Source: Thioploca ingrica | Lineage (GTDB): Bacteria; Pseudomonadota; Gammaproteobacteria; Beggiatoales; Beggiatoaceae | Direction: 5' to 3' | Length of the DNA stretch: 64,000 bases | Assembly: GCA_000828835.1 (NCBI GenBank) | Contig: AP014633.1 | Coordinates: 4,588,001-4,652,000, forward strand | In this document: positions 8,760 to 16,498 of the stretch, in pieces | Position numbering within the stretch: the first letter of the stretch is position 1 | Layout: every line of letters begins with the position of its first letter | The notes under the pieces: model-generated | What the model saw: the letters and a program-made list of their open reading frames with translations, nothing else | Told to the model about the DNA's origin: nothing | The model's database searches: none | Position numbers and translations under genes: made by a program

Positions 8760-9845
8760 TTAACTGGCCTGACGAATTTGCGCTAACTGCACGCGGAAAG
8801 CTTCGGTCAACGCGTGAACAATTTGCATAGCATTACCGACGATACCATAATGAGCAAAATCGAAAATCGGTGCATTCGGATCATTATTAATCGCGATAAT
8901 GACATCTGAACCTTCCATACCCACGCGATGCTGTACGGCACCGGAAATGCCGATGGCGATATAGAGTTTAGGACGCACCGTCTTGCCCGACTGGCCGACC
9001 TGGCGATCTGGTTCTACCCAACCCGCTTGCACCACGGGACGCGAAGCACCCACTTCAGCGCCTAATAATTGTGCTAGATCCCAGACTAATTGGAAATTTT
9101 CTGCACGTTTCAAGCCGCGTCCGCCCGCTACGATAATGTCAGCAAAGGCCAAATTGGGCTTACCGCTCATATCATCAGGAATAAACTCCAGTACCTTAGT
9201 GATAATGGTCGCTTCCGGCATGGCGAAAGCCTGTTCAATAATCTGTCCGCTGCGATTCACATCGGGGTCTGGCATGGCCATCACTCGCGGTCGCACTGTT
9301 GCCATCTGGGGGCGATGACGCTGGGTCATGATAGTACAGAGCAGCGAACCACCGAATGTTGGGCGGGTGGCTGCCAAGCAACGTGATTCTGGATCAATGG
9401 CCAGTTCGGTGCAATCGGCGGTGAGACCCGTTGCCAACGTCGTTGCTACCGAACCGGCTAGGTCACGTCCTAGGGTGGAAGCACCCAGCATTAAAATTTC
9501 GGGTTGATAGGTATTGACCAGATCAGTGAGACATTGGGTATAGGGTTCGTTGCGATAATCGGTTAACACGTCACTTTGGGCTAAATAACAGAGATCTGCG
9601 CCATAATGGAAAGTTTCCTGGCAAATTTGGCGTGTTCGTTCTACCGGAGTACCCATGACGACACCCGCGAGTGGGACACTGAGTGTGTTTGCCAGCTTGC
9701 GGCCTTCACCCAGTAGTTCCCAGGACACCGGATGTACCTGACCGCGCTCGTTTTCGATAAATACCCACACGCCCCGGTAATGGGCAAAGCGCGGATCGAC
9801 TGCGACTTTTCTGCGCATTGGTTTTGGGGGCGCTTCGCTTGTCAT
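8760..9845 (-). CDS. fixB: Electron-transfer flavoprotein alpha subunit FixB
   Basis: A 361-residue ETF alpha-type protein. The N-terminal domain (about 25-210) has the EtfA fold. The C-terminal FAD-binding domain (about 230-355) shows [14 protein letters not shown], then the [30 protein letters not shown] region and [13 protein letters not shown], all hallmarks of EtfA/FixB. It pairs with FixA. The start ATG at 9845 has AAGGA about nine bases upstream. Its upstream gap holds a decayed copy of the fixA 3' end. Confidence 0.95.
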   Translation of the reverse strand: MTSEAPPKPMRRKVAVDPRFAHYRGVWVFIENERGQVHPVSWELLGEGRKLANTLSVPLAGVVMGTPVERTRQICQETFHYGADLCYLAQSDVLTDYRNEPYTQCLTDLVNTYQPEILMLGASTLGRDLAGSVATTLATGLTADCTELAIDPESRCLAATRPTFGGSLLCTIMTQRHRPQMATVRPRVMAMPDPDVNRSGQIIEQAFAMPEATIITKVLEFIPDDMSGKPNLAFADIIVAGGRGLKRAENFQLVWDLAQLLGAEVGASRPVVQAGWVEPDRQVGQSGKTVRPKLYIAIGISGAVQHRVGMEGSDVIIAINNDPNAPIFDFAHYGIVGNAMQIVHALTEAFRVQLAQIRQAS

Positions 9846-9865
9846 TTCAGGATTCCTTTTGGCTC

Positions 9866-9920
9866 ACTCGCCGGTTTGGCGGATTTTTGAGCAATCTTGT
9901 GGGGTTGAGTAAATAATATA
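9866..9920 (-). pseudogene. Decayed duplicate of the fixA 3' end
   Basis: Read on the minus strand, this stretch encodes LFTQPHKIAQKSAKPAS, closely matching the FixA C-terminus LFTQHPKIAQELAKRAQL about 120 bp away. It lies between fixA and fixB and contains no other coding signal. A short tandem duplication followed by decay explains it best. Confidence 0.75.
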
Positions 9921-9982
9921 GAATTGAAAAGGTATGTTACGCTGCGCTAAGGCATCCTCTACTGGCCAGTCCTTACCCATTC

Positions 9983-10831
9983 TCACAGTTGCGCCCGTTT
10001 GGCGAGTTCCTGAGCAATTTTAGGATGTTGAGTAAATAACTTGGCGAGCAGTGTTTCTGCCAGATTCCGTGGATCATGGTCATGGACTTCAATGATTTCA
10101 GCGTGTTGACTGCGTGGCTTGGGGGCGAATACTTTGCCGACTACGGTGGGACTGCCCTTGAGCCCGACTTTTTCAAGGTCATCAATACCGGCGGCCAGAC
10201 GATCCCATACTTTTACGTTATAGCGTGCCGCGCGAAACATATCGGCCATTTCGCCAAAACGCATTTCATTGGTACCTTCCAGCATGGTAATGAGGCAAGG
10301 CAAGCGAGTCTTAAGTTTCTGTACCCCACCCTCTGCACGCCGTTCCACCATGATTTCGCGCTGCGTTACATCCAGGTTGACAATTTTGGAAACATAAGTT
10401 AGCAGTTGATAACCCAGTCGCTTGGCTACGCCCGGGCCGACCTGAGCAGTATCACCATCAATGGTCTGTTTGCCAGTGAAAATCACATCGATCGGCATGT
10501 TCTGGCGAATTTTATTGAGGGCTGCGGCGAGCGCGAACGAGGTGGCGAGCGTATCGGCGCCAGCGAAGGCGCGGTCGGAAATCAAAATGGCATCGTCCGC
10601 TCCGTAAGACAGACATTGACGCAACGCCACTTCAGCTTGCGGCGGTCCCATACTGATCACAGTAACCGTGCCGCCCAACTGATCTTTGAGGCGCAGCGCT
10701 TCCTCCAGCGCAAATAGATCATAGGGATTAATGATAGCTGGCACGCCCTGTCGCATGATGGTATTGGTTACCGGATGGACACGAATCTGTGCCGAATCTG
10801 GCACCTGCTTGATGCAGACTATGCTATGCAT
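9983..10831 (-). CDS. fixA: Electron-transfer flavoprotein beta subunit FixA
   Basis: A 282-residue ETF beta-type protein. Motifs: CIKQVPDSAQIRV at the N-terminus, NPYDLFALEEALRLKD, LSYGADDAILISDRAFAGADTLATS, and DVIFTGKQTIDGDTAQVGP, which matches the FixA version of the nucleotide-binding site. It binds the bifurcating FAD together with FixB. It is the first gene of the fixABCX module on the minus strand. Its base composition and that of its downstream partners are visibly richer in GC than the dnd genes on both sides, suggesting a separate origin. The start ATG has only a weak ribosome-binding site. Confidence 0.95.
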   Translation of the reverse strand: MHSIVCIKQVPDSAQIRVHPVTNTIMRQGVPAIINPYDLFALEEALRLKDQLGGTVTVISMGPPQAEVALRQCLSYGADDAILISDRAFAGADTLATSFALAAALNKIRQNMPIDVIFTGKQTIDGDTAQVGPGVAKRLGYQLLTYVSKIVNLDVTQREIMVERRAEGGVQKLKTRLPCLITMLEGTNEMRFGEMADMFRAARYNVKVWDRLAAGIDDLEKVGLKGSPTVVGKVFAPKPRSQHAEIIEVHDHDPRNLAETLLAKLFTQHPKIAQELAKRAQL

Positions 10832-11163
10832 GGTAAAGAGGCTCTTAAATTTTTTAGTTGAATTTAAATCGGTTATATATTGGTAGTGAGATAGAAAAGA
10901 AGGTTATGAATTCAACATCAGCGGATCTTTTGTGCAGATGACGACAATTATCTGAATCACAGATGAATATAGTAAATCTTTATATATAATTCAATAACCT
11001 GTCGTCCAGAATCAGCTAAATCTAGATAAACTATACTGACACGGGCTGTAAAAGTCAATGCTATAACTTCAGGTGGTAATTAAGGCCAGATGATGTTTAG
11101 ACCTTTCTTCCTCTAGGCGGGTTTTTCTCACCGAGGTAAAAATACATTCAAGAAATCATCAAG
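10832..11163. other. Region upstream of fixA
   Basis: About 330 bp, AT-rich, between fixA and the end of dndD. A TGT-N10-ACA motif of the NifA upstream-activator type lies at 10931-10946, about 100 bp before the fixA ATG, but no convincing -24/-12 sigma-54 promoter was found between it and fixA. The region ends at the dndE remnant. No gene seen. Confidence 0.4.
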
Positions 11164-11194
11164 TTTTCCAAGTCATTTCTATCGAACTATCAGT
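11164..11194 (-). pseudogene. Internal dndE fragment fused to the dndD 3' end
   Basis: About 30 bases match the interior of dndE (6250-6280) with one mismatch (C for T) apart from the ends. On the minus strand they read through the codons for TDSSIEMTWK. The fragment joins directly to the dndD tail, so the start half of that dndE copy is deleted. It provides the last bases and stop codon of dndD. Confidence 0.85.
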
Positions 11195-13163
11195 ATGAAA
11201 AAAAATAACCGGGATTGATCACCGAAGTTTGTTGGTCTTCTTGATAAGAAATATGATATTCACGTCCAATATTCGGTTTTAGATGACGATAATGAATTTC
11301 ATTAATTTCTTCATCGGTTGATAACAAAATCACTTGATGACTCGCTTGGGGGAAATAATGCTTAACTAAATTATTGCGATGAATGCTATCTAAGCGACTG
11401 AGTGGGGTATCAATAATCGCCGGCAACGGATAACCAGATGCCCGACTTAATCCCCACAAAATTGAAATCGCCAATAACTGCTTTTCGCCCGCAGACAAAC
11501 TTTTAGGCGTTAATATTTCGTGATTTGAAGTATAAAGTGTTAGCCCATAATGATGCGGATCAATGGTAATATCTTGGATCAATTTATTTTTTCTAACCAA
11601 TTGCCTAAAGCCATCTAAAATTAATGTTTCTAACTGGCGAATCGATTTGGTCAGCATCGCTTGATTGAACTGAGCCAACGTGTTGCGTGCTTGCTCGGCT
11701 TGTTTAATCACGCGTTGGGTGATTTCATGGGTAAATTGTTCCTTGGATTCGATTTCATAAGCTTGCTGAAGTTCATGCTGTTTGCGAGTCATTTCATGAT
11801 GCAGTTGGTGATGTTGTTGTGCGAGTACCGCTAATTGTGATTGCAGTGAGTCAATTTTTTGTTGAAGCTGTTGCCGCTGTTGAGTAATGGCTTCTAAACG
11901 TTCGGGATCGGGAATACTGAGCAGTTGGCGTTCATAGCGATTAATTTCATCTTGTAAATCTTCACTTTGGGCAAGCAATTCCTGAACGGTGGTTTGAATG
12001 GATTGTAACTGACTCGCTTGGACGCCGGCAAAGATCGTTGGATCAACTTGGAGATAACATTCCGTTTGCAGCGATTGTTGACGGGTTACTTGAGCGGTGG
12101 CGAGAAAATTTTCTACTGCGGCTAACGTGGCTTGAGCAAGCCGATGCTGTTGTAGAAATTGCAGTAATTTAGCATTATGTTCTGCCAGGGCAGTATCAAT
12201 TTCCCAATTATGCTTCGCTTCCTGTTCTCGACAGGCTTGTGCCTCAGTTTGGTGAAGCAATTCAGTAATTAATAGTAAGGGTGCTTCACCGCTTGCCACT
12301 TCGCGTAGTTGTTCGTCAAGCTGAGCTTGTTTTTGCTGCGTTATCCCTAATTGAGTTTCCCAAAAGGTTTTTTGCTCAACCCGTTCTCCACCTTCCTGTC
12401 GGTATTTATTCAATAATTGATTGTGTTCTTGTTGAGCTTGTTTTAACTGATCTTGTACCTGGGTTTGTTGTTGGTCAATAGCGATTAATTGTGGTTTTAA
12501 CTGGTTAAGTTGTTCTGCTAATAATTGAATCTGCTCACGACTGAGCTGTGATTGCAATTGAGCTTTACGTTTACGTTCGACCATCAATAAATCTGTCACT
12601 AATCGTTCCACTAAATCTAAGCCCAATAAAGCATAAATTCCGGTTTTTAGGAGATCCGCTGCCTGCTCGGCATCCGCAAATGCGGCTATTTTTTCGCCAT
12701 CAAAGAAAAATAAATTAGCAATGCGTGCCGGAATGAATTCTTCAACATAATCATACCAATGATCGGTGATCACCGGATCGAAAACGCCATCCCGTTGCAC
12801 TGCCACCGTTTCTTTGAACTGATTATTATTTATCGACCAAGCACGTTGAACCCGGATGATTTCTTCTTTGCCTTCGCGATAATGCTTAAATGCCAGTTCG
12901 AGTGCGGTACCTTGGCTGGGATCAGCGTGATAATTCATCAGTTGACGTAAATAGTCGAAATAAGCGAGATTACTTTGATTAGCGTATTTGCTAAATTTAC
13001 CATAAAGAATGAGTTGTAACGCTTCCAACAACGTGGTTTTACCACTGCCATTGAGTCCACCGAGGAGAATAATGGATCGTGGTGGAGCGGAGGAAGTTAA
13101 TTGGAGTACATGGCGACCTTGGTAAATGCCAAAGTTGGATAAAATTAATTCTTCAAAAATCAT
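11190..13163 (-). CDS. dndD: DNA sulfur modification ATPase DndD
   Basis: A 657-residue SMC/Rad50-like ATPase. Walker A GGLNGSGKTT is at 35-44. A long Gln-rich coiled-coil centre (about 195-500) follows, and the C-terminal head has the LSAGEKQLLAISILWGL signature, Walker B (PAIIDTPLSRLD) and QVILLSTDEE. DndD hydrolyses ATP within DndCDE and may nick or open the DNA for sulfur insertion. The length is normal for the family. The last residues (GYFFSY) look abnormal: the remnant upstream of dndE indicates an ancestral ending GYFFHGGV with an ATGA overlap to dndE, and the present stop comes from a fused dndE fragment. The change is probably harmless. The gene follows DUF559 by 266 bp holding repeats. 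Confidence 0.94.
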   Translation of the reverse strand: MIFEELILSNFGIYQGRHVLQLTSSAPPRSIILLGGLNGSGKTTLLEALQLILYGKFSKYANQSNLAYFDYLRQLMNYHADPSQGTALELAFKHYREGKEEIIRVQRAWSINNNQFKETVAVQRDGVFDPVITDHWYDYVEEFIPARIANLFFFDGEKIAAFADAEQAADLLKTGIYALLGLDLVERLVTDLLMVERKRKAQLQSQLSREQIQLLAEQLNQLKPQLIAIDQQQTQVQDQLKQAQQEHNQLLNKYRQEGGERVEQKTFWETQLGITQQKQAQLDEQLREVASGEAPLLLITELLHQTEAQACREQEAKHNWEIDTALAEHNAKLLQFLQQHRLAQATLAAVENFLATAQVTRQQSLQTECYLQVDPTIFAGVQASQLQSIQTTVQELLAQSEDLQDEINRYERQLLSIPDPERLEAITQQRQQLQQKIDSLQSQLAVLAQQHHQLHHEMTRKQHELQQAYEIESKEQFTHEITQRVIKQAEQARNTLAQFNQAMLTKSIRQLETLILDGFRQLVRKNKLIQDITIDPHHYGLTLYTSNHEILTPKSLSAGEKQLLAISILWGLSRASGYPLPAIIDTPLSRLDSIHRNNLVKHYFPQASHQVILLSTDEEINEIHYRHLKPNIGREYHISYQEDQQTSVINPGYFFSY

Positions 13164-13225
13164 GCGTTATAAAATTAAGTACCTTGGCAAAACGAAATGG
13201 GTAAATTCATCTTTATTCCTTCCTT

Positions 13226-13290
13226 AACCACCCCCCCAACCCCCTCCTTGGTAAGGAGGGGGAGAATCATGCTTAACTTAATGACATTAA
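13226..13290. repeat. Palindromic GC-rich repeat with TTAACTTAATG tail (copy 1)
   Basis: Contains accacccccc, a ctccttggtaaggag palindrome and, after a short spacer, gcttaacttaatgacatt. The tail resembles the inverted-repeat end of the MITE-like elements at 27194 and 63779. Copies 2 and 3 are at 13808 and 14159. Confidence 0.8.
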
Positions 13291-13415
13291 AAACAACCCT
13301 GTCTTAAATTACCCACATAGGCTAGTACATCTTGACAGTCTTCTCGGTCTTTCCAAATTCCAAAAAAGTGAATTTCTTTAATCTCTTTGAAGTATAGTAC
13401 AAAGAGAATGACTTA

Positions 13416-13442
13416 CTTTCAAGGAGGAGTTAGGGGTAATTA
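13416..13442. repeat. Partial palindromic repeat at the DUF559 3' end
   Basis: The stretch tcaaggaggagttaggggta is a decayed half of the same GC-rich repeat in opposite orientation. It covers the stop region of the DUF559 gene. Confidence 0.6.
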
Positions 13443-13795
13443 TCTAAGTTTACCCTAATTCTTTCCAATACATTCTCTAAATTTCCTAAAACTTCAGTAT
13501 TAGTGAATCTGAGTACTTGAATACCTATCTTGTTTAAGAAGGACGTACGTTTAGCATCATATTCCATGCCCGACTCAGTAAAGTGGCTATCACCATCTAA
13601 TTCGATAGCTAACTGGTGTTGAGGACAGTAAAAATCTAGGATGTAATTGCCAATGCTATGCTGTCGGCGAAACTTTTTGCCGGCTAATTGGCTATTTCGC
13701 AATTTATCCCATAATCGTTTTTCTGCAGGGGTGGAATCATTTCGTAGGTTCTTGCGAGTTGATTTTAAGTATTTTAGGTTATTGAGTTGAGTCAT
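13430..13795 (-). CDS. DUF559 family endonuclease-like protein
   Basis: About 121 residues, with the DUF559 (Vsr-like PD-(D/E)XK) signature: STPAEKRLWDKLRNSQLAGKKFRRQHSIGNYILDFYCPQHQLAIELDGDSH. The Asp of LDFYC, the Glu/Asp of IELDGD and the preceding basic residues are the likely catalytic core. The ATG at 13795 is chosen because the upstream frame (from 13855) only translates a palindromic repeat into SPPYQGGAGGG. The gene lies between dndC and dndD, with copies of the repeat on both sides, and may be an intruder rather than a dnd component. Substrate unknown. Confidence 0.85.
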   Translation of the reverse strand: MTQLNNLKYLKSTRKNLRNDSTPAEKRLWDKLRNSQLAGKKFRRQHSIGNYILDFYCPQHQLAIELDGDSHFTESGMEYDAKRTSFLNKIGIQVLRFTNTEVLGNLENVLERIRVNLDNYP

Positions 13796-13807
13796 TTCGT
13801 CTTTCCT

Positions 13808-13847
13808 TGAACCACCCCCAGCCCCTCCTTGGTAAGGAGGGGAGAAA
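13808..13847. repeat. Palindromic GC-rich repeat (copy 2)
   Basis: aaccacccccagcccctcc, then a ccttggtaagg palindrome and aggggag. It lies just upstream of the DUF559 start codon and is read in frame if the longer start is used. Confidence 0.8.
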
Positions 13848-13861
13848 AGCAGCACGTAGCA

Positions 13862-14058
13862 TGTAGGCTGGGTTGAGGAACGAAACCCAGCTAAAAGTCT
13901 GGTTATTCATGAGTTCGTGATAAGGAAGATTAGGTACATCAGATTGAAGATATTCACTATAACTCGGTAAACACGGTTATGTTAACTTCGAGGAGAGATT
14001 AGAATATTCATTTTGCCCTCAGAATAAGCTGGGTTTCGTTCCTCAATCCAGCCTACTT
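13862..14058. repeat. Inverted pair of GTAGGCTGGGTT repeats
   Basis: A ~29-base block at 13862-13890 (gtaggctgggttgagg, then aacgaaacccagc) recurs in inverted orientation at about 14030-14058 with one or two differences. Each copy is itself partly palindromic. About 140 bp without a gene lies between. It could be a decayed small non-autonomous element; no target duplication was identified. Confidence 0.65.
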
Positions 14059-14158
14059 CTGCTAATACAAGTTCGAGATTCTTTGAATATTTTCCTTTGT
14101 TTTCTTATTGAGACTATACTTTATCTCACGGCTATTAAATTAGGCTAATTGTTTTTTT

Positions 14159-14222
14159 AACCACCCCCAACCCCTCCTTTTCAAGGAGGGGAGGAAGAAA
14201 TGCTTAACTTCATGGCATTGAC
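14159..14222. repeat. Palindromic GC-rich repeat with TTAACTT tail (copy 3)
   Basis: Same module as at 13226: aaccacccccaacccc, a tccttttcaagga palindrome, a short spacer, then gcttaacttcatggcattga. It lies just downstream of the dndC stop codon. The 392-bp gap 13856-14247 holds only this copy and the inverted pair at 13862-14058. Confidence 0.8.
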
Positions 14223-14247
14223 CTAACCATTGTACTGAAATCGATTG

Positions 14248-15756
14248 TTAGCGAAACAACGGTAAAGTAGTTAAATCAGAATCGGTTGGCTCAAGTTTAG
14301 CTTGAGTTCTTGCCAATTCTCTTCTTAACGCAAATTCTTCTGCTTCTTGAGCATTGTTAAAAGCATGACGTTCAAGGGCTTTATCCAGGGCATCATAAAG
14401 TCCGGCACGACGGGTGAGGGTACGATATTGTTGTTCCAGGTGGAGTAATTCTCGAATGAGTTGAAAATGCAATCCTTCTTCATCGCCGCTGGGTTGACAC
14501 ACGGTTTTTAATAACTCTAAGTCTGCTGCTTTAAAAATTGACTGGTTTTCTAATCGCTTCCCGGGATAACTTTGTCCGGTTACGGCTTCATAAAGAGAAG
14601 GTAATTTATCTTCAATTTCATGTTTTTCCATGACCCAAATGCGGCGGATTTCTTCTAATTCTACCAAACTAATCAACTCGAGTGATTTTACCGCTGCTGG
14701 TCCGTGTTCACGCACCGTTTGTTGTGCTTTAAGAAGCGCAGTTAAAAGTTGTTCACGATAATTTTGTTTATAAGGTCCATGCACCAGCCGCTGATTGAAA
14801 ATGGTTAAATTGCCATTCATGCGCCGGAAATCACGATGTTGCCGATCCTCTTTAATATCCAGCCATTGGTTACGCAATTCGATTAAAGGTAACAGCCATT
14901 GCTTATCTTCGTCATTTTGAATCATCGCTTGCATGGATTTATCTTGTTCTACCAGAGTGCAAACATAGCAACCAAAACGACTGTCACCACAACTGGGCGT
15001 ACTGGTATCGACCACTAAAGGACATTCCCCACCGCTAGTGGCACCGCGATACAAATTAAAAAGATCTTGATTTGAGTATCCCCACGGGTTATTCACTTCG
15101 ATGAGATATTGCCACACCTCATCATTGCTCCACTCCGCAATCGGCGTATAAATCCAACTATTGGGTAAACTGGCATGAGTTGCTAATTGCTCTCGCGTGC
15201 TGGCTTGTTCATATTTCGTCATATTAGCCGAGCGAACGGCACTTTCAGCTTTACGGGTACCCAATACTAAAATCACTTGACCATTTTGACGAATAACTTC
15301 ATTGATAAAGCGATTCGAGGGATTAATTTTCAGTCGACTAGTGCACCAGCGAAATTTCGGTCGCGGCGCTGGATAACCACGTCCAATGAGATTAACCCAA
15401 AATCGATCCGTTACTTCGGGTAGTAATCGCTGAGGCAAAATAGGCAGATTTTGTTTGGTAGCGGCTACCTTCATCGCGACTAACGATTGTTCAACCCATT
15501 GCGCCACGATGGGATTTTCAACTAACGTGTCGGTACTGATAACATAAACCGGCTTAATTCTTTTTTCCTTGGGCAATTTCTTTAGCGCATACCAAACTAA
15601 TTGTAAAGCGGCAGTCGAATCTTTCCCGCCGCTATAGCCAATTACCCAAGGGATAGCATCGCTGAGATAAATCGCTTGCGTTTTCTTAATCAGTGCGGCG
15701 ATAGTTTTTTTAAGATCGGGAAATTCAGCCATTTTAACCTGAGTATCAAGTGTCAT
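14248..15756 (-). CDS. dndC: DNA phosphorothioation sulfurtransferase DndC
   Basis: About 502 residues of the PAPS reductase-like family. The ATP pyrophosphatase P-loop SGGKDST is at about 42-48. The cysteines expected for the Fe-S cluster are present: RWCTSRLK, GGECPLVV, and CGDSRFGCYVC. DndC hydrolyses ATP and carries sulfur from a cysteine desulfurase to DNA. The start is uncertain: in-frame candidates are 15810 (ATG), 15756 (ATG) and 15732 (ATG). 15756 gives about 28 residues before the conserved IYLSD, near the family norm, though none has a strong ribosome-binding site. No dndB or dndA lies upstream, so sulfur mobilisation probably relies on an IscS encoded elsewhere. Confidence 0.93.
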   Translation of the reverse strand: MTLDTQVKMAEFPDLKKTIAALIKKTQAIYLSDAIPWVIGYSGGKDSTAALQLVWYALKKLPKEKRIKPVYVISTDTLVENPIVAQWVEQSLVAMKVAATKQNLPILPQRLLPEVTDRFWVNLIGRGYPAPRPKFRWCTSRLKINPSNRFINEVIRQNGQVILVLGTRKAESAVRSANMTKYEQASTREQLATHASLPNSWIYTPIAEWSNDEVWQYLIEVNNPWGYSNQDLFNLYRGATSGGECPLVVDTSTPSCGDSRFGCYVCTLVEQDKSMQAMIQNDEDKQWLLPLIELRNQWLDIKEDRQHRDFRRMNGNLTIFNQRLVHGPYKQNYREQLLTALLKAQQTVREHGPAAVKSLELISLVELEEIRRIWVMEKHEIEDKLPSLYEAVTGQSYPGKRLENQSIFKAADLELLKTVCQPSGDEEGLHFQLIRELLHLEQQYRTLTRRAGLYDALDKALERHAFNNAQEAEEFALRRELARTQAKLEPTDSDLTTLPLFR

Positions 15757-15862
15757 AATATTTCTGATCAATATAGGCAAACGGATTAGATGATCTTTTA
15801 TAAGGCGCATGAAATCCAATCACGATATCTTCTTTAAAATAGCTTCATTATACCTTTTTATT

Positions 15863-16261
15863 TTAGATCAATTCGACTTTCAATACCGGTACACAGGAAA
15901 ATTGCCGATCACCCGTTACAAATTTATCTGCTTCCACTACCAGCGCACAAGCTGCCTGTAAAGCGTCCGGTGTTCGCAATGGATAGTGAACCCGCAAGAC
16001 GGTTGCCTGTTCAACGACCGCTGCTGTCAATTCAATAATCTCTACCTCAGGTAAAGCAAAAAATTGAACATAACGTTCAGTCAAAGCACGATCCTGGTTT
16101 CTTAAAGGTAAAATACGGCATTCCAATACAGAGAGACGAGAAACAAACAATTTTTTGCCATCACTTAGATGTTGATTCACTAATTGGCGTGTTTTCCAGC
16201 CTTGTTCACCACCAGCTTCAATCAGATAAATAATAGCACAAGCATCTAAAAATAGTTTCAT
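15863..16261 (-). CDS. PIN-domain toxin, VapC-like
   Basis: About 132 residues. PIN-domain acidic residues are visible: Asp in LFLDACAIIYLIE, Glu in SVLECR, Asp in RTPDALQAACA, and Asp in FVTGDRQF. Such proteins are Mg-dependent ribonucleases, usually toxins cutting tRNA or rRNA. The ATG at 16261 is chosen because it overlaps the antitoxin stop as ATGA; a second ATG at 16267 is in frame. It is followed by dndC about 100 bp downstream on the same strand. Confidence 0.88.
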   Translation of the reverse strand: MKLFLDACAIIYLIEAGGEQGWKTRQLVNQHLSDGKKLFVSRLSVLECRILPLRNQDRALTERYVQFFALPEVEIIELTAAVVEQATVLRVHYPLRTPDALQAACALVVEADKFVTGDRQFSCVPVLKVELI

Positions 16262-16497
16262 TCCCATTCGTTTCGCAATGCTTGTAAATCTCGATAAAGT
16301 TCATCTGCTGATCGAGTTCCGGCCGGTAAATTTTCGAGCCACTGCAACAAATTGATGTTTCCTGGCTGGCTTTCAATGGGTGGTTTAGCACCTTGTTGTT
16401 GCTTGAATTCGATAAATTCAATGAAACGAAGTACTTCTAAAGCATCGGTTGCTGACAGCTTACAAACATGTTGATAAATGAGATCAGTAATGCTCAT
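16258..16497 (-). CDS. Antitoxin of the PIN toxin, DUF2281-like
   Basis: A 79-residue protein beginning MSITDLIYQHVCKLSATDALEVLRFIEFIEFKQ, the helical pattern of DUF2281-type antitoxins. The C-terminus (SADELYRDLQALRNEWE) is the likely toxin-binding tail. Stop and toxin start overlap by four bases. Its ATG begins one base after the stop codon of the antiporter gene, so it may also be read from that gene's transcript. Confidence 0.8.
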   Translation of the reverse strand: MSITDLIYQHVCKLSATDALEVLRFIEFIEFKQQQGAKPPIESQPGNINLLQWLENLPAGTRSADELYRDLQALRNEWE

Positions 16498-16498
16498 C

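Noticed and set aside
10832..10930. Sigma-54 -24/-12 promoter before fixA
   Set aside because: No GG-N10-GC pattern was found on the minus strand between the TGT-N10-ACA motif and the start codon.
13430..13855. Longer DUF559 protein starting at 13855
   Set aside because: The extra residues only translate the palindromic repeat; an ATG at 13795 fits the family start.
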